DNA of 64,000 bases from CAWBLP01 sp963789495 (lineage in GTDB: Bacteria; Pseudomonadota; Alphaproteobacteria; Acetobacterales; Acetobacteraceae): the NCBI GenBank assembly GCA_963789495.1, contig CAWBLP010000012.1, forward strand, positions 124,001 to 188,000. The letters run 5' to 3'. Below the pieces are notes generated by a model, which made no database searches, was not told the DNA's origin, and saw only the letters and a program-made list of their open reading frames with translations. This document shows, in pieces, positions 60,039-64,000 of this stretch. Within the stretch, counting starts at the first letter, position 1. Each line of letters opens with the position of its first letter. A program made the translations under genes and the position numbers.

Positions 60039-60916
60039 GGATCATTCGGCCGTTGCATGAAGCAGGCCGAACTGCCGCGGCCGGTTGTTCGCGCAGACCT
60101 GAGCGACGCGAGCCGGAGACATTGGATATATCAGCCTTTTCGCAACAGGACTCGCCGATCTCGTTGAACCGGTCATTCACCATCACCCGTCGTCGCGATG
60201 TTCACGAGGATCAGCAGCACCAGATTGCCGCGCTTCATGGGTGAGGCGATCGGCAGTACGTTGGACGGCCCGTCACCGGACCGATCGGTGATCGCCGGAG
60301 GAGTGGCAGCGTAGCGCCGCGGCCAGGAAGCATCCTCCACCCCAACTTGGGCCGGGCCTGAGCTGAATGGCGCGGCGAGCGGTTGGCATTGCACAGATCC
60401 TGTGGTGGCTGCATCGGCTGGCCCCGCGGCGAAGTGCGGATTTGCCTCGCAAGCGCTATGCCATCCGGTAATCCGCCATGGCCACGGCCGCGATCGCGTA
60501 TCCGTCTCGGCATTTGCCCAGCCTGCATGCAGCAGGCACGATTCCTCTGCCGCTTTGCGTGGCAGAGCCCGCCAACGCAGCCTGCGCTGGCTTCACCGGC
60601 GCGACGCGAGGGGCGCTGCCTGCCGGACAGCGCGGCCCCCGGCGCGGCATCCTTGCCACGCCACGGCGCGATTCGCTCCGGCGGCTGCCCGGTCGATCCC
60701 GTTACAGGCTCGCCGATGCCGGTCATGGACTGCAGCGCGCTCCGGTTGGTCCGCATGATATGGACTAACCAGTCCGCACAGCTTGCATGGGTGAATTCGG
60801 CCGCAGGTCGCGCCGCGCGCGGGGCGTCACCGCCGCCGCGAACTTCCAGTTTGCAATTGGCAGCCGAGACGCGCGGGTGTTTATCCGACCGGCATCGCCC
60901 TCTCGGGAGAACCCGC
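60039..60916. other. Long gap upstream of the PdxA-family gene
   Basis: 878 bp without a gene that I can support. A minus-strand frame ending at 60173 has a 21-residue tail (MKRGNLVLLILVNIATTGDG) of protein-like composition, but no family is recognised. The one regulatory-looking element is the pair of inverted repeats at 60744-60775. The remaining sequence shows nothing. Confidence 0.4.
60744..60775. promoter_or_regulatory. Overlapping inverted repeats upstream of the PdxA-family gene
   Basis: GGTTGGTCC and GGACTAACC (8 of 9 paired, 9-base centre) overlap GGACT-AACC-AGTCC (perfect 5-bp arms). The same half-site therefore appears three times, about 145 bp before the gene start, as expected for an operator bound by a dimeric repressor. 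Confidence 0.45.
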
Positions 60917-61984
60917 ATGCCCACAACCATCCCCCGCCTCGCCATCACGATGGGCGACCCCGCCGGGGTTGGCCCTGAGATCGTCGTCAAGGCCTGTCGC
61001 CGCCTGCTGCCCCGCCTGCGGGCCGGTGAGATGCGGCTGCTGGTGATCGGCCACGGTTCCGCGCTGCGCGCCGCATGTGCTCTGCTGCACGATGACACGG
61101 CATTTCCCGAGACGGATGCCGCGGGGGACGCCGCAGGGGACGCCGCGAGGGCGCTTCCCCCGCTGTCGCTGCTTCAGGCCGGCGAGGAACTGTCACCGAT
61201 CAGCTTTGGCCAGCTCACCCCGGAAGCCGGCCGCTTCGCCTACCTGGCGGTGGAGCGTGCGGTCACCCTCGCGCAAACCGGCCGCATCGACGCGATCGTC
61301 ACCGCGCCGCTCAACAAGGAGGCGCTGAACCTGGCCGGATATCATTACGCTGGTCACACGGACATGCTGGCGGCGCTGACCAACACCCCAAGCTCCATCA
61401 TGCTGCTGGCGCATGGCGACATGCGGGTGAGCCACGTCACGACCCATGTGGCGCTGGAGAAAGTGCCGGCGCTGCTCACGCCGGAGCGGCTGCGCCGCAC
61501 GATCGACGCGACCCAGTCTGCGCTGCTTGACCTGGGGATCGCCCAGCCCCGCATCGCGGTCGCGGCGCTCAATCCCCATGCCGGCGAGGGCGGGTTGTTC
61601 GGGCGCCAGGACATCGAAGTGACGACACCGGTGGTGGAACAGTGCCGAGCGGACGGGCTGAACGTGACCGGTCCGGTGCCGGGCGACACCGTGTTCGTGA
61701 AGCTGCGCGCCCGCCAGTTCGACGCCGTCGTTGCGATGTATCACGACCAGGGGCACATCCCGGTCAAGCTGCTCGGCTTCACCGTCGATCCCGAAACCGG
61801 CACCTGGCAGGCGCTGTCCGGGGTGAACATCACCCTCGGCCTGCCGGTGATCCGCACCTCGGTGGACCATGGCACGGCGTTCGACATCGCCGGGAAGGGC
61901 ATTGCCAACGAAGACAGCCTGATCGAGGCGATCGACTACGCCTTGCGGCTGGCGGCCAGCCGGCGGCGAGCGGCCGGCGCTTGA
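60917..61984 (+). CDS. PdxA-family 4-hydroxythreonine/4-phosphothreonate-type dehydrogenase
   Basis: 355 residues from the ATG at 60917. Motifs: LAITMGDPAGVGPEIVVKA at the start, VTAPLNKEALNLAGYHYAGH (catalytic Lys, metal His), VSHVTTHVALEKVPALLT, VAALNPHAGEGGLFG and VAMYHDQGHIPVKLLGF (His), and IRTSVDHGTAFDIAGKGIA. All PdxA metal-site residues appear kept. The family covers pyridoxine-synthesis PdxA and catabolic PdxA2-type enzymes for phosphorylated tetronates. No ksgA or surA neighbour (usual for pdxA) is seen, so the catabolic role is possible, and I give no symbol. A possible operator lies upstream. Confidence 0.87.
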   Translation: MPTTIPRLAITMGDPAGVGPEIVVKACRRLLPRLRAGEMRLLVIGHGSALRAACALLHDDTAFPETDAAGDAAGDAARALPPLSLLQAGEELSPISFGQLTPEAGRFAYLAVERAVTLAQTGRIDAIVTAPLNKEALNLAGYHYAGHTDMLAALTNTPSSIMLLAHGDMRVSHVTTHVALEKVPALLTPERLRRTIDATQSALLDLGIAQPRIAVAALNPHAGEGGLFGRQDIEVTTPVVEQCRADGLNVTGPVPGDTVFVKLRARQFDAVVAMYHDQGHIPVKLLGFTVDPETGTWQALSGVNITLGLPVIRTSVDHGTAFDIAGKGIANEDSLIEAIDYALRLAASRRRAAGA

Positions 61985-62054
61985 TCCGGATCAATGCGGA
62001 CTGGTTAAGCAGGAGTTAACGTCGCGGCGGAAACAAGCCCCAAGGAGCGGCCCA

Positions 62055-62474
62055 ATGAACCGAGCCATGACGGACATCATCCGCAACCAGAAACCCGTCA
62101 CCCTGCCGCCCACCGCCAGCGTGCAGGATGCCTGCCGGGCAATGCACGTCAATAAGGTGGGCGCGGTACTGGTTACCCATCCCGCCGACACCCTGGCGGG
62201 CATCTTTACCGGCCGTGACGTCGTGCGGGTGATGGCGGAGGGCGCCAACCCCGCGGCCACCCCACTGCAGGACGTGATGACCCGCACCCTGGAGACCTTG
62301 CCGCCGGGATCGACCGCGATCGAGGCCCTGCGCCTGATGCGCGACGGCGGCTTCCGTCACCTGCCGGTGGTGCATGAGGGCAGGCTGGTCGGCGTCGTGT
62401 CGCGCGGGGATTTCCGCGGCCTGGAGCAGGACCGGCTGGAGGAAGAGGTCGGCGTCTGGGAGTGCATCCGCTAG
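62055..62474 (+). CDS. CBS-domain protein
   Basis: 139 residues, two CBS motifs. Repeat one: VTLPPTASVQDACRAMHVNK with VGAVLVTHPADTLAGIFTGR and DVVRVMAEG. Repeat two: ETLPPGSTAIEALRLMRDGG with FRHLPVVHEGRLVGVVSRGD. A stand-alone CBS pair senses adenosine-type nucleotides or regulates partners. AAGGAGCGGCCCA stands before the ATG. It is convergent with the small membrane-protein genes, with stops ten bases apart. Confidence 0.92.
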   Translation: MNRAMTDIIRNQKPVTLPPTASVQDACRAMHVNKVGAVLVTHPADTLAGIFTGRDVVRVMAEGANPAATPLQDVMTRTLETLPPGSTAIEALRLMRDGGFRHLPVVHEGRLVGVVSRGDFRGLEQDRLEEEVGVWECIR

Positions 62475-62483
62475 CGTCCGGCG

Positions 62484-62879
62484 CTATCGCCGGCGGAACA
62501 TCCCGACGCCCATCTGCAGAATTGGCAGCAACAGCGAGGAGAGCGCCAGCGAGCTGGCGACGTTCTGCACCGCGCGGCGCCGCACTTCCAGCGCCTCCAT
62601 CTCCACCCGACCCGGTCCGGATCGCGCCGCCAACAGCATGAGGAACATCGCCAGGACCACGTCCCCGGCGGCAATGGCGAAGCTGCAGCTTTGCTGGGTC
62701 CAGCCCACGCCGAGGCGCAGCCAGTACCAGATGCCGACATGCACAAAGACCAGGGCGCCAGTCAGAAATACCAGCGCCACCAGGCCAAAACCGATTCGGA
62801 TTGCGGTCCGCTGCAGCTGGCTGCGCAATCGCAGCCCCTCCGCTTCGGCAGCAATCCGCGCGAGGCGGAGGGTTCTCAT
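62484..62879 (-). CDS. Holin-X/DUF1469-type small membrane protein
   Basis: 131 residues with about three hydrophobic segments (IGFGLVALVFLTGALVFVHV, SFAIAAGDVVLAMFLMLLAA, LALSSLLLPILQMGVG). The N-terminal RLARIAAEAEGLRLRSQLQR is amphipathic and basic. The layout matches the phage holin superfamily 6 (DUF1469) proteins found in bacterial genomes next to YqjD/ElaB-like genes; here one follows that gene by three bases. Not evidence for a phage. Confidence 0.75.
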   Translation of the reverse strand: MRTLRLARIAAEAEGLRLRSQLQRTAIRIGFGLVALVFLTGALVFVHVGIWYWLRLGVGWTQQSCSFAIAAGDVVLAMFLMLLAARSGPGRVEMEALEVRRRAVQNVASSLALSSLLLPILQMGVGMFRRR

Positions 62880-62882
62880 GGT

Positions 62883-63152
62883 TCAGCGAATCGTCCGTCC
62901 CAGCACGTAGCCAATTCCGACCGCGATCAGGATCGCCATCAGCGGCTGGTCGCGCACCCGGCCGGATACCATCTCGGCCTGGTCCTTCACGGCACCCGCC
63001 GCCCCGTAGACCATGTCTTCCGCGCGGCCGGCCGCCTGAGCCATGGCCGGGGTGACGCGCTCTTTCATCAGCGTCTCTACCTGCTCCCGCAGGCGCGCAA
63101 TCTGCGTGGTGGCGTCTTCCATCTTCCCCTTGGCGTCGTCCGCATAAGCCAT
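62883..63152 (-). CDS. YqjD/ElaB-like (DUF883) membrane-anchored stress protein
   Basis: 89 residues. A long amphipathic helix (MEDATTQIARLREQVETLMK..PAMAQAAGRAEDMVYG) leads into one C-terminal membrane segment (LMAILIAVGIGYVLGRTIR). This is the plan of DUF883/YqjD family proteins, which bind ribosomes at the membrane in stationary phase in E. coli. It precedes the DUF1469-type gene by three bases, forming the usual yqjD-yqjE pair. Confidence 0.85.
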   Translation of the reverse strand: MAYADDAKGKMEDATTQIARLREQVETLMKERVTPAMAQAAGRAEDMVYGAAGAVKDQAEMVSGRVRDQPLMAILIAVGIGYVLGRTIR

Positions 63153-63654
63153 CGCCTGATCCTTCCGGTTAAGTCATCCGAGGCAGCAGAGGTAAGGGCC
63201 GGAAATGCTGTCTACTATGCGGGCTCGTTGCACGCTTGCGCGAGCGGCCCGGTCGCGTATCGGCTGCGTCCGAGGCAGGATCGCCGGCGCGGCCGATCCC
63301 GGTCAAGCCAACGGGACCGCACCAACCGGCTTTCGGCTGGACCGATACGTGGGGAAACCTTGGCGCGGCGCTGCGTTGGGGTGGCAGGACATCCCATGGC
63401 GTTATCCGATGCAGCAGCCGCACACCGAAGAGATGGTGGAGCACACCGACGATCAGCAGAATACCGGGACGCACAAGCTGCCTGGCACACAGGATAGCCA
63501 CGGCGCCGATCGTTTCGGTGGCACGAGCACCGGGCGCGAGAACGTGGAGCCTTTGGATAAGCCGCCGGCATCCCGCGGCTGAGCTTGCCGCTTCCCCTGC
63601 ACCGATGCGCGCTTTAACGTCCCGGCCAAGAGGATGAAAAAGGGGGAACCGGTC
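63153..63654. other. Gap of about 500 bp
   Basis: Between the yqjD-like gene and the NIPSNAP gene. One frame (63205-63582, 125 codons) has a hydrophilic tail with 57 residues from an ATG at 63409 and third positions fairly rich in G and C, but no ribosome site and no recognised family. I list it only as a possible small gene. Confidence 0.35.
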
Positions 63655-64000
63655 ATGATCATCGAAATGCGCACCTACACGCTCCGCCCGGGCAGCATAG
63701 CCGAGGCGGAGAAGCGCTTTGGCGAAGCCCTGCCGGTGCGGGAGAAATTCTCCAAGCTCGGCGCCTTCTGGCACACCGAAGTCGGACCGCTGAATCAGAT
63801 CATCCATGTCTGGGGCTATGACAGTTTCGAGCAGCGCAGCCAGGTGCGCGCGGCGGCATCGAAGGCGGAAGGCTGGCCGCCGAATATCCGGGAATTCGTG
63901 GTCAGCCAGCAGAGCGAGGCGTTCGTACCCGCCCCGTTCTCACCGGCGCTGGAGCCGCGGCAGTTGGGCGGGATTTATGAGATCCGCATGTACACGCTGG
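63655..64000 (+). CDS. NIPSNAP family protein (partial, runs off the right edge)
   Basis: 115 residues visible from the ATG at 63655, with AGGGGGA upstream. MIIEMRTYTLRPGSIAEAEK, ALPVREKFSKLGAFWHTEVG and PLNQIIHVWGYDSFEQRSQV are the ferredoxin-like dimeric alpha-beta NIPSNAP repeat. A second repeat begins at GGIYEIRMYTL at the edge. The role of bacterial members is not established. Two NIPSNAP units would give a protein of about 210-230 residues. Confidence 0.9.
   Translation, partial: MIIEMRTYTLRPGSIAEAEKRFGEALPVREKFSKLGAFWHTEVGPLNQIIHVWGYDSFEQRSQVRAAASKAEGWPPNIREFVVSQQSEAFVPAPFSPALEPRQLGGIYEIRMYTL

Noticed and set aside
60173..60394. Minus-strand frame ending MKRGNLVLLILVNIATTGDG as a gene
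   Set aside because: Protein-like tail but no start with a ribosome site and no recognised family; kept only as a note.
62484..62879. Holin-type gene as evidence of a prophage
   Set aside because: This protein class accompanies yqjD-like genes in ordinary chromosomes and no other phage gene is present.

Overview
The window is about 64 kb of high-G+C DNA from the chromosome of an alphaproteobacterium. An Acetobacteraceae/Rhodospirillales-type organism is my inference, from the gene mix (soluble NAD-dependent formate dehydrogenase, glutathione synthase, HWE/HisKA_2-type kinase, many ABC uptake systems) and from intergenic repeats of an alphaproteobacterial style. I see no rRNA, tRNA, CRISPR array, phage or insertion sequence. 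Long antisense reading frames are common because of the base composition and have been left out.

Layout. 1-7 kb: end of queG, a PAS sensor protein, malonyl-CoA decarboxylase, the NAD(P)HX repair enzyme, a decayed GNAT acetyltransferase and a class III CoA-transferase. 7-10 kb: three small coupled membrane-type genes, an M20 peptidase and a Gly/Tyr-rich lipoprotein. 10-13 kb: a partner-switching operon (FHA-PP2C phosphatase, STAS-HATPase fusion, separate STAS and HATPase genes) with no sigma factor nearby. 13-19 kb: an exported protein, a lipid A-type acyltransferase, a zinc dehydrogenase, a 2-keto-4-pentenoate hydratase-type enzyme, an EAL protein and the galactonate genes dgoK-dgoA. 19-25 kb: a six-haem cytochrome c broken by a frameshift, gshB, and a five-copy ~120-bp tandem repeat array. 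25-29.5 kb: a multi-PAS histidine kinase (frameshifted) and a REC-kinase-REC hybrid. 29.5-36.7 kb: fdsR-fdsGBA-fdhD-fdsD, a complete formate dehydrogenase locus.

36.7-45.2 kb looks like one catabolic unit for quinate, shikimate or a related hydroaromatic acid. A 3-dehydroshikimate dehydratase, a substrate-binding protein, LivH and a LivM-LivG-LivF triple fusion lie in one direction, with a shikimate dehydrogenase-type gene divergent and a TetR regulator next to it. A perfect 18-bp palindrome sits between the -35 and -10 boxes of the divergent promoter. 45.3-48.6 kb: a giant transglutaminase/DUF2126 protein. 48.9-60 kb: an amidohydrolase, a peptide-type ABC importer (with fused ATPases), M28 and M20 peptidases and a flavin monooxygenase; together these suggest uptake and breakdown of an amide- or peptide-like compound. 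60-64 kb: a PdxA-family dehydrogenase, a CBS protein, two small membrane stress-type proteins and the start of a NIPSNAP protein.

Single-base frame breaks occur in at least four otherwise well-preserved genes (near 5452, 21481, 27139 and 50756), with two more possible ones near 10580 and 50292. Either the assembly carries indel errors or several genes are truly decaying. This affects how the broken genes should be read.
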